Shown here: piece by piece, positions 53,552 to 62,010 of the stretch
Numbering within the stretch: position 1 is the stretch's first letter
Layout: each line of letters starts with the position of its first letter
Source of the DNA: Bacteroidales bacterium
GTDB taxonomy: Bacteria; Bacteroidota; Bacteroidia; Bacteroidales; UBA1402
Assembly: GCA_021373135.1 (NCBI GenBank)
Contig: JAJFTH010000003.1
Span: 496,001-560,000 of the forward strand
Direction: 5' to 3'
Length of the DNA stretch: 64,000 nt
Made by a program: the position numbers and the translations under genes
Notes under the pieces: model-generated
What the model saw: the letters and a program-made list of their open reading frames with translations, nothing else
Databases searched by the model: none
What the model was told of the DNA's origin: nothing

Positions 53552-54997
53552 ATGAACGGAGCATGGATTTTGGTCATATTGCTTGGCTATTTCGGCCTGT
53601 TGATGCTAATTTCAGCACTGGTAGGAAAGCAAAAGGGAAACAATGGTTTTTTCACCGGCAACAAAAAGTCTCCCTGGTACGTCGTTTCTATAGGAATGAT
53701 AGGCACCTCCATTTCAGGAATCACATTCGTATCTGTTCCTGGAATGGTCAGGGACAATGGTTTTCTGTATATGCAGACCGTCGCCGGTTTCTTTGTGGGA
53801 TATATCCTGATTGCCAAGATATTGTTGCCCCTTTACTATCGCCTGAATGCACCCAGCATCTATGTCTACCTCAAGGAACGTTTTGGTAGCCGGGCATATA
53901 AGACCGGTGCCTGGTTCTTCCTGATTTCCAAGGCTATCAGCGCTTCCATCCGGGTTTATGTCGCCGCTCTGATTTTACATGAATCCATATTCAGCGGTTG
54001 GAACGTACCATTTGGTGTAACGGTCATTGCACTGATCCTGATGATCTGGTTATATACCTTCAGGGGTGGAATCAAGACCATTGTCTGGGTGGATGTACTT
54101 CAATCCCTTTGCATGATCGGCGCATTGGTGCTGATTTTATTTCAGCTGGGAAAAACCATGAATCTGGATGTTGCAGGCATGGTTAAGACAGTTGGTTCCA
54201 GCAAGTATTTCAATTTGGTGGAATGGTCTGACTGGGGAAGCAGACAACATCTGTTCAAACAATTTTTCAGCGGCATTTTCATCGCTCTGGTCATGACCGG
54301 ACTGGATCAGGGCATGATTCAAAAAAACCGGACCATCAATAAGCTGGAAAAAGCGCAAAAGAATATGTACTACTATGGCTTTGCCTTCATCCCTGTTAAC
54401 TTTATTTTCTTGTCGCTGGGTACTTTAATGTACATTTTTGCCTCACAGAAGGGCATCATCCTGCCTGATTCCTCTGATGAAGTCTTGCCCATGTTGGCCA
54501 CACAGGATTATTTGAACACTACGGTAACCGTCCTGTTTATGATTGGCATCGTTTCTGCAGCCTTTTCAAGTGCAGATACAGCCATGACTGCTATGACCAC
54601 TTCTTTTTGCGTCGATATCCTGGAAAAGGAGAATGATGTAAAGACGAGACAAAAAGTGCATCTTTTTATGGCTATGCTTTTTATTGTCATCATTTTTATT
54701 TTCCGGGCAGCCAACAGTACAACGCTCATCGACGCAATCTACGTCATGGTATCATACACGTATGGCCCTTTGCTCGGATTGTATGGTTTTGGCCTTTTCA
54801 CAAAAAAAGTCGCGAATGATTGGTACATTCCGATTATCGCCGTATCTTCGCCCATCTTGTGTTATTTACTACAAGTATTTTCAAACAGGTATTTTGGATA
54901 CCAATTCGGGTATGAACTTTTAATGTTGAACGGATTGCTCACTTTCTGCGGTCTGTGGTTTTCGTCTTTAAAAAAATCAGTACATGGAAATCAATAG
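53552..54997 (+). CDS. Sodium:solute symporter (SSS family)
   Basis: This 481-residue inner-membrane symporter has about 13 helices. SSS motifs are [35 protein letters not shown] near the start and [62 protein letters not shown] follows, then the sodium-site segment [14 protein letters not shown]. The substrate (sugar, amino acid or sialic acid) is unknown. ATG 53552 is chosen over TTG 53549. It overlaps engB by 14 nt. Confidence 0.92.
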   Translation: MNGAWILVILLGYFGLLMLISALVGKQKGNNGFFTGNKKSPWYVVSIGMIGTSISGITFVSVPGMVRDNGFLYMQTVAGFFVGYILIAKILLPLYYRLNAPSIYVYLKERFGSRAYKTGAWFFLISKAISASIRVYVAALILHESIFSGWNVPFGVTVIALILMIWLYTFRGGIKTIVWVDVLQSLCMIGALVLILFQLGKTMNLDVAGMVKTVGSSKYFNLVEWSDWGSRQHLFKQFFSGIFIALVMTGLDQGMIQKNRTINKLEKAQKNMYYYGFAFIPVNFIFLSLGTLMYIFASQKGIILPDSSDEVLPMLATQDYLNTTVTVLFMIGIVSAAFSSADTAMTAMTTSFCVDILEKENDVKTRQKVHLFMAMLFIVIIFIFRAANSTTLIDAIYVMVSYTYGPLLGLYGFGLFTKKVANDWYIPIIAVSSPILCYLLQVFSNRYFGYQFGYELLMLNGLLTFCGLWFSSLKKSVHGNQ

Positions 54998-55598
54998 TGC
55001 AACTTTCATCATCAGCAATGCGAAACTTTCAGGATGCCCTCAGGACGGATTATCCGAATATGCCTTCATCGGACGTTCCAATGTCGGTAAATCATCATTG
55101 ATCAACATGCTGACCGGTGTAAAGGATTTGGCAAAGACTTCTTCAAAACCTGGAAAGACCTTACTGATCAATCATTTTTTGATCAACCAATCCTGGTATA
55201 TAGTTGACCTTCCCGGCTACGGCTTTGCCAAGGTCGGAAAAAAGATGCGGGAAGAACTCCATAAACTGGTGACCGACTACGTACTCAAACGGGAGCAATT
55301 GGCATGCTTGTTTGTCTTGATCGATTCAAGGCATGAGGCTCAACAAATTGATCTGGATTTTCTGGAATTTTTGGGGGAAAATGAAATTCCTTTTGCCATT
55401 GTCTTCACAAAAACGGACAAGATTACCCAGGCCGAACTTGGAAGTAACATCCGAAAATATAAGGAAAGTCTTCTTGAGACATGGGAAGAACTACCGGTGA
55501 TGTTCCAGACTTCTTCAGAAAAGAACAGAGGAGGCAAGGAAATACTTCAATATATTGAAAACATCAATGCTTCATCGACTTCAGAGAAGTCAGAATAG
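54984..55598 (+). CDS. engB: Ribosome biogenesis GTPase YsxC/EngB
   Basis: EngB is a GTPase needed for 50S assembly. The 204 residues carry G1 GRSNVGKSS (about 30-38), the KPGKT G2 region, G3 DLPGYGFA, G4 FTKTDKI and a G5-like TSSEKNRG. Length matches the family. The first 14 nt overlap the symporter gene, so translation is probably coupled. Its last 35 nt overlap the end of the converging PAP2 gene. Confidence 0.96.
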   Translation: MEINSATFIISNAKLSGCPQDGLSEYAFIGRSNVGKSSLINMLTGVKDLAKTSSKPGKTLLINHFLINQSWYIVDLPGYGFAKVGKKMREELHKLVTDYVLKREQLACLFVLIDSRHEAQQIDLDFLEFLGENEIPFAIVFTKTDKITQAELGSNIRKYKESLLETWEELPVMFQTSSEKNRGGKEILQYIENINASSTSEKSE

Positions 55599-56253
55599 AC
55601 TGATCCAGAAATCTTTTTTCTCTGAATTTATAGCTGTCAAGCCAAAAGTAACAGGTAAAGGCAGAAACTGTACCCACCACTGAATCTACCACTACATCTA
55701 TCAGGAAATGCTGGGACAAATACATCCTGGAATACCCCACCAACACGGCCATCATCAAAAACAAGAATTGCCAGACCGGACGTTTGTTGATCAAAGCGAG
55801 CACCATAAAAAGGGCGAATGCTCCGGCAGTATGGCCTGAAGGGAAGCTGTGGCTACTATGAAGATGCACATTTTCTACAAAGTGTAAATCACAAATATCC
55901 TGAAAAACGACTTTAGGTCTTGGACTATCCGCATAAAAAATTCTTTTCAAGATCTGAACAAGCAATGAGGCTAGTACAGAAGAAGCAATAGCCATCAAGG
56001 CATAACGATATCTGAACAAAGCCATGATGATAATGATGGGGGCAATCAGCAAGAACGCTCCAAATGCTGTCATATACTTAAAGTACTGATCAAAGAAAGG
56101 CGAGTTAAGTCTATTGATGGCCAGATGTATATCAATTTTTGAAAAGGTAAGTAGTAGAACAATTCCAAAAATCAGGATCACTGAATAAGGAATAATGACA
56201 GCAAGGTGGTTTTTCAAAAAATGTCTATAGTCCATTCTATGCTCTGTAGTCAA
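55564..56253 (-). CDS. PAP2 family phosphatase
   Basis: This 229-residue inner-membrane lipid phosphatase has about six helices. The three PAP2 signatures are visible: [12 protein letters not shown] (K-x6-RP), SFPSGHTAG (PSGH) and [13 protein letters not shown] (SR-x5-H-x3-D). It could dephosphorylate phosphatidylglycerol phosphate or undecaprenyl diphosphate; sequence does not decide. Starts at 56253 and 56235 are both possible. The 3' end overlaps the end of engB by 35 nt in convergent orientation. Confidence 0.88.
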   Translation of the reverse strand: MTTEHRMDYRHFLKNHLAVIIPYSVILIFGIVLLLTFSKIDIHLAINRLNSPFFDQYFKYMTAFGAFLLIAPIIIIMALFRYRYALMAIASSVLASLLVQILKRIFYADSPRPKVVFQDICDLHFVENVHLHSSHSFPSGHTAGAFALFMVLALINKRPVWQFLFLMMAVLVGYSRMYLSQHFLIDVVVDSVVGTVSAFTCYFWLDSYKFREKRFLDQSILTSLKSMKH

Positions 56254-56392
56254 AAGTAAATAAAGTTATTTCCGCCCTTCTTTTTGAGCGAAAAGTGTGA
56301 CTCTGACGCTTATGCGAAAATCGCCACAGACAAAAATAATATTTTTTTCTCATCCCACAGATGAAAGTGGAACAGCTTCTGAATATATTTAT

Positions 56393-56400
56393 TAGATTTG
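56393..56400 (+). promoter_or_regulatory. -7 box of oxoamine synthase promoter
   Basis: TAGATTTG, exact TAnnTTTG. The predicted start near 56405 gives a leader of about 15 nt before GTG 56420. No clear -33 box. Confidence 0.5.
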
Positions 56401-56419
56401 CATACAAAACTATTGCAAA

Positions 56420-57670
56420 GTGGATTTATTCGAACGTATTCGAACTACTGAAGAACCGACGTCAAAACTGGCAAGACAGCTACACGGCTATTTTACCTAT
56501 CCGAAACTGGAAGGACCTCTGGGACCTCGCATGAAATTTCGTGGACGGGAAGTGCTTAACTGGAACATCAGTGATCACCTTGGCTTTGCCAATAACAGCG
56601 AAATCAGAAGTGCGGATGAAAAATACGTTCAAAAGTGGGGTCTCGCCTACCCTGTAGGAAACCGCATGATGTCCGGTCAAACCAGTATGCATGAGAAACT
56701 GGAGTCCATACTGGCTGAATTCACGGGAAAAGAGGACGCCTTCGTGCTCAATTATGGATATCAAGGCTTTTCTTCTATTGTCGACGCCCTTTGTGGAAGA
56801 AATGACATCATCGTTTATGATTCACAGGTTCACGCCTGTCTGGTAGACGGCATTCGTCTGCACCTCGGCAAGCATATTGTCTTTCAACATAACGACATGG
56901 ATAGTCTCGAGAAACAGCTCATTAAGGCTGTTGCTCTATTAGAAGAAACACTTGGAGGTATTCTGGTCATTACCCATGGCATTTTCGGAACCCTCGGTGA
57001 ACACGCCAAACTGGACAAAATCGTCAAGTTGAAAAAGAAATATCCTTTCCGTTTGTTGGTTGACGATGCCGACGGATTTGGTATTGAAGGGGCAACAGGA
57101 GCAGGAACCGGAGAGTTTTTCGGGGTTAATGATGATATTGACATTTATCTGGGTTCCTTTTCCAAAGCTTTTGCTTCACTTGGAGGATTTGCTGCCGGAG
57201 CCGAAGATATCATGACTTATTTAAGATACCGTACCCGTACCCAGATTCAATCAAAAGCTTTGCCGATTGTTTATGTCGCCGGTATGATCAAACGGCTTGA
57301 ATACTTACATGATCATATTACACTGCTTAGTGATTTGCGCAAAAAAACCAACTATTTCCGGAAACAGCTTAAGAAGTACGAATTTGACACCGGAATCTCT
57401 GATGCTTGCGTCGTCCCCATTTTCCTCCCCTGTACCACTTACGAAGCCTTAAACCTGGTCATCGACCTACGTGAAAATTACAACATTTTCTGCCCGATCC
57501 TGGTTTATCCGTTTGTATTGAAAGGACAACTGCTGTTACGTTTCCTACCCACCGTTTTACATACAAAAGAAGACATCGACTTTACAGTTCAGGCACTACT
57601 GGATGTCAGAAAAAATTTGATGGAATCAAAATACAACACCGACAGATCTGACTTCTTCGGAGAAATTTGA
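56420..57670 (+). CDS. Alpha-oxoamine synthase family PLP enzyme
   Basis: This 416-residue PLP-dependent acyltransferase is related to serine palmitoyltransferase, KBL and BioF. It starts at GTG 56420. Family features are the GNRMMSGQTSMHEKLE segment, GYQGF, the PLP-stacking His near residue 138 (DSQVHACLVDG), and GSFSKAFASLGGF with the PLP lysine near residue 249. The conserved motif D-D-A-H-G-F-G reads DDADGFG, with Asp at about residue 218 in place of His. A lipid role (sphingolipid- or sulfonolipid-like) is possible, but the acyl donor and amino acid are unknown. Confidence 0.85.
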   Translation: MDLFERIRTTEEPTSKLARQLHGYFTYPKLEGPLGPRMKFRGREVLNWNISDHLGFANNSEIRSADEKYVQKWGLAYPVGNRMMSGQTSMHEKLESILAEFTGKEDAFVLNYGYQGFSSIVDALCGRNDIIVYDSQVHACLVDGIRLHLGKHIVFQHNDMDSLEKQLIKAVALLEETLGGILVITHGIFGTLGEHAKLDKIVKLKKKYPFRLLVDDADGFGIEGATGAGTGEFFGVNDDIDIYLGSFSKAFASLGGFAAGAEDIMTYLRYRTRTQIQSKALPIVYVAGMIKRLEYLHDHITLLSDLRKKTNYFRKQLKKYEFDTGISDACVVPIFLPCTTYEALNLVIDLRENYNIFCPILVYPFVLKGQLLLRFLPTVLHTKEDIDFTVQALLDVRKNLMESKYNTDRSDFFGEI

Positions 57671-57758
57671 TTTTTTGGATAGGAGCCAAAAAATAAACGT
57701 AACCCTTTCACGACACGAAGGATCTGTACCCCCCCAGTTTGATGTAAAAACGGTGGTA

Positions 57759-59024
57759 TTATTTTTTCAAAATAAAATCTGTCATAGCTTTTACAAGTCC
57801 GTCTGCCAAAGGCAAAGCGGCATTGTTGTAAGTTGCAAGATTGGCTTGCCGGTCACCTTGCACTGTCCTTAATATATGGTTCATCTTGTCCATGAGCAAC
57901 AGTTGTGATTCAGGGTTGGCTGCAGAAAGTCGTCGGGCATTATCAACACTGACCTGAATATCATTCGTACCTTGAATGATGAGTATCGGAATGGTCAGCT
58001 TTTTTATTTCGGTTTGTGGATCATACTTAAACCACGAAATCATGTAAGGTTGCACGCTTGGACGGAATAGAGAAGTCAACATCGGGTTGACATTCCCCAC
58101 TTTTTTCCCCATGACCAGACTGTCAATAATAGGAAAGGATAAATCCTGAAATTCCTGGGGTTGTGCCGTTAATTGCTCTTTCAGCAGAATATCCGCAGAC
58201 TGTCCGGGACCTGCCAACGAAATGAACTTATCAGCCTTGGTAGCTGCCAGCATGCCTATCAACGAACCTTCACTGTGTCCGATCAAAACTATTTGAGTAA
58301 AACGCTTGTCTTGTTTTTCCAATTGTATCCAATCTTTTGCATCATTTACATAGTCATCAAAAATAAGGTCGGATTCATTTTCTACTGCTGCAGCACTTTC
58401 CGCAATACCTCTTTTATCATACCGTAAGGAAGCAATGTTGTTTTCGGCCAATTCGTAGGCCAACTTTTTGTACGCATCACATGTCATCGCCGGGTTGTTG
58501 CAATTTCTGTCCGTTGGACCTGAACCGGCAATAATCAGTGCCAAAGGCCCTTTTTTAAACGTTTTCGGTATGGTTAACGTTCCAAAGATTTTTCCAGTTT
58601 TGATCTGCAACGTAATGGGGGTTTCTATAAAAGGGAGGTCTTTTCCGGCGAATGGTTTTTCTACTTTTTCAGTTACCATTTCATTCTTTATTAAATTCAT
58701 CGGCAAGGATTGTCCATCTTGACTAAAAATTCCTGTTATGGCGTTTTTATCAACAGTACCGGTATATTTGATTTTTGCAATACGTAATTCAATAGTCAAT
58801 ATCGAGTTTTCTAACGTGACGTGACTCATTATTATGCCTTTTGCCCCTTGATCAGGACTGTCCATCGTGGCACTGTAACCAGTGTCGGTTTTATTGATGT
58901 GGAAAACCAGACGCAAAGGCGTGTTCTGAACGTTGAGAGTACCATCCCATTCACCGGTTATATCCTGACTAAAAGCGACCATGGTTGTAATTATAAAGAG
59001 AATGAACAACAGATATCGTTTCAT
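57759..59024 (-). CDS. Secreted alpha/beta hydrolase
   Basis: This 421-residue protein has a signal peptide (MKRYLLFILFIITTMVAFSQ). An N-terminal beta domain (about 21-115, GEWDGTLNVQNTPLRLVFHI) is followed by an alpha/beta hydrolase domain. The latter has the nucleophile elbow GHSEGS with Ser near residue 251, ALIIAGSGPTDRNC, SLRYDKRGIAES and IPILIIQGTNDIQV before a C-terminal His (DKMNHILR). It is probably a periplasmic esterase or peptidase of unknown substrate. It is the last gene of the DUF2089-YIP1 unit, 4 nt after YIP1. Confidence 0.87.
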   Translation of the reverse strand: MKRYLLFILFIITTMVAFSQDITGEWDGTLNVQNTPLRLVFHINKTDTGYSATMDSPDQGAKGIIMSHVTLENSILTIELRIAKIKYTGTVDKNAITGIFSQDGQSLPMNLIKNEMVTEKVEKPFAGKDLPFIETPITLQIKTGKIFGTLTIPKTFKKGPLALIIAGSGPTDRNCNNPAMTCDAYKKLAYELAENNIASLRYDKRGIAESAAAVENESDLIFDDYVNDAKDWIQLEKQDKRFTQIVLIGHSEGSLIGMLAATKADKFISLAGPGQSADILLKEQLTAQPQEFQDLSFPIIDSLVMGKKVGNVNPMLTSLFRPSVQPYMISWFKYDPQTEIKKLTIPILIIQGTNDIQVSVDNARRLSAANPESQLLLMDKMNHILRTVQGDRQANLATYNNAALPLADGLVKAMTDFILKK

Positions 59025-59028
59025 ACGT

Positions 59029-59598
59029 TTATACGAATAAATAGATCAATACTTTAGATAAGGCTTCCGAAACAAGTAAGGCGATGATGAAGGCTACTGT
59101 CAACTTGCTTCCTTTGATGTCACATGAGATTTTAAAAGCGTTGTAAATCAACGTTATACTCCAGATTATGACAGGAATCGACAACGCAATCAGAATGACA
59201 AATGAGACAGACTGGAAAATGATATATGGATTTTTGTAAATTTCAGATAAGTCGGGAGTTGCGGTGAAAAAGCCGGCAATCGATAAAAGGAGAAACGGTG
59301 CTTTAGCCAAGGTCATGGTTCCGAGTATATCGATAAACCGAAAATTCGTGGAAACAATAAGGCCTGTTATCCACATGACAACTACCAGACAGACGAGATC
59401 AATACCCAGATACAAAAATGATTGAAGAAGCGATATGTCAATCATGTGCATATCGATCACGCCATCAAAAGCAATGTCACTGTATGCGCCCAGCAGGCCC
59501 ATTAGAACCACAAAAAACAAACCAAGACCAAAAGCTTGCCAGCCGGCGATACGGGTAAATGGATTCATCAGAAATCCGAAAACGTTCTTATTTTTCAT
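59029..59598 (-). CDS. YIP1 family membrane protein
   Basis: This 189-residue integral membrane protein has five predicted helices and the Yip1-type start NPFTRIAGWQAFGLGLFFVVLMG. Further helices include SLLQSFLYLGIDLVCLVVVMWITG. Bacterial Yip1 proteins have no defined role. It lies between the DUF2089 regulator and the hydrolase gene, 4 nt before the latter. A short frame (59623-59691) bridges to DUF2089. Confidence 0.82.
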   Translation of the reverse strand: MKNKNVFGFLMNPFTRIAGWQAFGLGLFFVVLMGLLGAYSDIAFDGVIDMHMIDISLLQSFLYLGIDLVCLVVVMWITGLIVSTNFRFIDILGTMTLAKAPFLLLSIAGFFTATPDLSEIYKNPYIIFQSVSFVILIALSIPVIIWSITLIYNAFKISCDIKGSKLTVAFIIALLVSEALSKVLIYLFV

Positions 59599-59622
59599 CT
59601 CATTATTTTTTATTTTAACATT

Positions 59623-59691
59623 TTAGTATTCGATGTAACTCGCCAAATCATTGTTCGTTTGTGTGAGCGATAGATCATAGGCTCGTTTCAT
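59623..59691 (-). CDS. Possible 22-residue ORF bridging DUF2089 and YIP1
   Basis: A short frame MKRAYDLSLTQTNNDLASYIEY begins inside the DUF2089 stop region (17-nt overlap) and ends 25 nt before the YIP1 ATG. It could couple translation, encode a peptide, or be the remnant of a frameshifted DUF2089 tail. No homologue is known to me. Confidence 0.25.
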   Translation of the reverse strand: MKRAYDLSLTQTNNDLASYIEY

Positions 59692-59944
59692 AACTGTTTA
59701 TTTTATGGATGATGTCATTCAGCAAATTCCGTACAGTAGGATAACTCAGTTTCATTTGCGATGCCATCTCTTTGAGACTTCCGCTGTTTTTTACAAAGCG
59801 TAGAATAAATTGCTGATCGTCTTCAGAAAGGAGAGCCAAGACAGGCAAATCGTAGGAACCGTTTACTTCAGTCCCGCAACTTTCGCACTTCAAACATTCT
59901 ACTTTAAGTTGCGCGTGGCAACTCGGGCAATAAGTTGGTAGCAT
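59675..59944 (-). CDS. DUF2089-type zinc-ribbon HTH protein
   Basis: This 89-residue protein has two CxxC pairs at the N-terminus (YCPSCHAQLKVECLKCESCG), a zinc ribbon. A helix-turn-helix-like C-terminal half follows (LKEMASQMKLSYPTVRNLLNDIIHKI). This domain order is that of DUF2089 proteins, which look like transcription regulators. It ends early (INSYETSL) compared with longer homologues. It heads an operon with YIP1 and the hydrolase. Tandem palindromes upstream (60001-60040) may be its binding sites. Confidence 0.82.
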   Translation of the reverse strand: MLPTYCPSCHAQLKVECLKCESCGTEVNGSYDLPVLALLSEDDQQFILRFVKNSGSLKEMASQMKLSYPTVRNLLNDIIHKINSYETSL

Positions 59945-59964
59945 ATTATTTTAGTTTTATGGCA

Positions 59965-59972
59965 CAAAGATA
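59965..59972 (-). promoter_or_regulatory. -7 box of the DUF2089 operon
   Basis: Minus-strand TATCTTTG, exact TAnnTTTG; predicted start near 59960 and a leader of about 16 nt. Confidence 0.55.
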
Positions 59973-60000
59973 AAACACAATTTGAATAATTGTACTATAA

Positions 60001-60040
60001 AACTAAATTATATTTACAAGTAACTAAATTATATTTAGTT
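60001..60040. repeat. Tandem operator-like palindromes
   Basis: A 16-bp unit AACTAAATTATATTTA occurs at 60001-60016 and 60022-60037, exactly 21 bp apart (two helical turns). The second copy extends to a perfect palindrome with arms AACTAAAT and ATTTAGTT; the first has a 5-of-8 right arm. Half-sites also occur near 59950 and 60071. The rest of the 306-bp gap between DUF2089 and DUF4494 holds only -7 boxes and AT-rich DNA. Confidence 0.6.
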
Positions 60041-60172
60041 TTTAAGCGAAATTATTCAAATGAAAAGAGAATTTAGTGCTATTTTGTTTTGGTAAGATAG
60101 CTGTACTTCTTTTTATGCCATATACAGCAAAAATAGTTTGGCTAAAACTGCATTTTTCTGCGAACTCGAAAA

Positions 60173-60191
60173 TATATTTGGAGTATATTTG
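60173..60191 (+). promoter_or_regulatory. Two tandem -7 boxes upstream of DUF4494
   Basis: TATATTTG occurs at 60173-60180 and again at 60184-60191, 11 bp apart. Either would start transcription 55-65 nt before the gene. No TTTG is at a proper -33 distance. Confidence 0.4.
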
Positions 60192-60250
60192 CAGGAGTTT
60201 TCTATTAACTATTATATTTTATAACTTATTGATAATCACTTATGGTCACC

Positions 60251-60715
60251 ATGCACAATTGGTTTGAATGCAAAATTCAATACGAAAAGATAGCTACCGA
60301 AGACGGTAAACAAAAAAAGACAATAGATACTTATTTGGTGGACGCCCTCAGCTTTACAGAAGCAGAGGCTCGACTCATCAAAGAAGTGACGCCCTATATG
60401 ACAGGTGAATTTACCGTTTCAAACATCAAGCGTTCACGCATTTATGAAATATTTGATGCTCCTGAAGGAGATCGTTGGTATCGTGCCAAAGTCTTGTTCA
60501 TCATCCTGGATGAAGAAAAAGGGACAGAGAAAAAAGTGCCAAGCAATATGCTGATTCAAGCATCCGACATCCAGTCTGCACTGGTCCGTTTGAATGAAGG
60601 GATGAAAGGCACCATGAGTGATTACGAAATCGCATCCATTTCCGACACCCCCATTCTGGATATTTTTCCTTACGGGGTCGATGCTATCAAAGAGGATAAC
60701 ACTCCTGAACAATAA
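60251..60715 (+). CDS. DUF4494 family protein
   Basis: This 154-residue cytosolic protein matches DUF4494, a Bacteroidetes family of unknown role. Landmarks are the MHNWFECKIQYEK start, VDALSFTEAEARLI, EGDRWYRAKVLFIILDEE and a Met-rich middle (NMLIQASDIQSALVRLNEGMKGTMSDYEI). The ATG at 60251 is preferred over 60242 because it aligns with homologues. It lies 11 nt before yggS, so the two form an operon. Confidence 0.88.
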   Translation: MHNWFECKIQYEKIATEDGKQKKTIDTYLVDALSFTEAEARLIKEVTPYMTGEFTVSNIKRSRIYEIFDAPEGDRWYRAKVLFIILDEEKGTEKKVPSNMLIQASDIQSALVRLNEGMKGTMSDYEIASISDTPILDIFPYGVDAIKEDNTPEQ

Positions 60716-60726
60716 TATTTTTTATC

Positions 60727-61395
60727 ATGTCTGTTTCTGAAACCATTCATCGTATAAACAGTGAACTGCCAACCGGCACCCGCCTGGTAGCCGTATCGAA
60801 ATTCCACCCGGTTGATGCCATCCTGGAAGCTTATCAGGCTGGCCAGCGTATTTTTGGAGAAAACTGGGTTCAGGAACTTTGCGAGAAACAACCATTGTGC
60901 CCGGATGACATTGAATGGCATTTTATCGGGCATCTGCAAACCAACAAGATTAGGCAGATCGTACCATTCGTCTCTTTGATTCACGGTGTAGACAGTCTCA
61001 AATTATTGAAAGGAATCAACAAGGAGGCTGAGAAAGCAGGCAGAGTCATTCCATGTTTGCTTCAAATACACATTGCACAAGAAGAAAGTAAATTCGGTTT
61101 CAGTATTGACGAATGCAGGAATATCCTGTCAGACGGCCATCTGAAAGACTTGAAATTTGTCCGGATTTGTGGACTGATGGGGATGGCGACACTAACGGAA
61201 GACACCGCACAAATACGCTCTGAATTCAAATGCCTAAAAAACGCCTTTGACGAATTCAAAAAGAATTTTTTCATAGATGAACCCGCTTTCTGCGAATTAT
61301 CCATGGGCATGTCTGACGACTACCAAGTAGCCATCGAGGAAGGCAGTACGATGGTTCGCATCGGAAGTGCCATCTTTGGAGCCAGAGTGTATTAA
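60727..61395 (+). CDS. YggS family PLP homeostasis protein
   Basis: This 222-residue PLP-binding protein (PROSC family) controls free PLP and amino-acid pools; it has no known catalytic activity. The PLP lysine lies near residue 25 (LVAVSKFHP). GENWVQEL, WHFIGHLQTNK, IHGVDSL and ESKFGFSIDE follow. The C-terminal SMGMSDDYQVAIEEGSTMVRIGSAIFGAR is diagnostic. Length is slightly short of the E. coli protein. Confidence 0.95.
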   Translation: MSVSETIHRINSELPTGTRLVAVSKFHPVDAILEAYQAGQRIFGENWVQELCEKQPLCPDDIEWHFIGHLQTNKIRQIVPFVSLIHGVDSLKLLKGINKEAEKAGRVIPCLLQIHIAQEESKFGFSIDECRNILSDGHLKDLKFVRICGLMGMATLTEDTAQIRSEFKCLKNAFDEFKKNFFIDEPAFCELSMGMSDDYQVAIEEGSTMVRIGSAIFGARVY

Positions 61396-61429
61396 TAGAA
61401 TTGAATAGAAAGTAGCCTATATGTGAGTA

Positions 61430-61873
61430 TCACAGGGCCATTTTATCAAGACGTTTCTGATGACGTCCACCTTCAAAAGGTGTAGCAAAAAATAACTCCA
61501 CAACCTTAATGGCATCTTCCTTACTGATAAAGCGGGCTGGAAGACATAAAACATTGGCATTGTTGTGTTGTCTGGCCAGTTTTGCCATCTCAGGTATCCA
61601 GCAAAGTGCTCCACGTATACCTTGATGTTTATTCACGGTCATACAAACGCCTTGACCTGAGCCGCAAATGGCTATTCCACGAGGTGCTTCACCGGATTCA
61701 ACGGCTTCAGCAAGAGGATGTGCAAAATCGGGATAATCACAACTATCTGGCGAGTAAGTGCCAAAATTAATAAATTCGATATTATTGGCTGAAAGCCAAT
61801 CCAATAAAAATTCTTTCAATTCATAACCGGCATGATCACTGCATATCGCGACCGGTACGTCATCGGAGTTCAT
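61430..61873 (-). CDS. rpiB: Ribose 5-phosphate isomerase B
   Basis: RpiB interconverts ribulose 5-phosphate and ribose 5-phosphate. The 147 residues contain AICSDHAGYELKEFLLDWL, FGTYSPDSCDYPDFA and the catalytic Cys near residue 71 in GIAICGSGQGVCMTVNKHQGIRGALC, followed by NANVLCLPARF. It lies on the same strand downstream of transketolase but has its own -7 box (61898-61905). A terminator ends tkt, so the two may be separate or only partly linked. Confidence 0.95.
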   Translation of the reverse strand: MNSDDVPVAICSDHAGYELKEFLLDWLSANNIEFINFGTYSPDSCDYPDFAHPLAEAVESGEAPRGIAICGSGQGVCMTVNKHQGIRGALCWIPEMAKLARQHNNANVLCLPARFISKEDAIKVVELFFATPFEGGRHQKRLDKMAL

Positions 61874-61897
61874 AGTCTTGTTAGTTGGTTAGGTCAG

Positions 61898-61905
61898 CAA
61901 AGATA
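61898..61905 (-). promoter_or_regulatory. -7 box of rpiB promoter
   Basis: Minus-strand TATCTTTG, exact TAnnTTTG; leader of about 20 nt. The -33 is not clear. Confidence 0.5.
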
Positions 61906-61954
61906 TGGAAAAATTATTTGGAATTAAAATAAAGACAATAATTTCACTGATGGC

Positions 61955-61983
61955 AAAAAAAGCTGCCCCTTATGAGACAGCTT
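61955..61983 (-). terminator. Terminator of transketolase
   Basis: On the minus strand an 8-bp stem AAGCTGTC/GGCAGCTT with one G-U pair and an 8-nt loop, followed by seven U. It lies about 28 nt after the tkt stop. Confidence 0.75.
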
Positions 61984-62010
61984 CTTGCATAACCAAAAAG
62001 TCTGAATACC

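Noticed and set aside
60060..60096. 11-codon ORF MKREFSAILFW after the operator repeats
   Set aside because: Too short to be distinguished from chance; no leader or downstream coupling.
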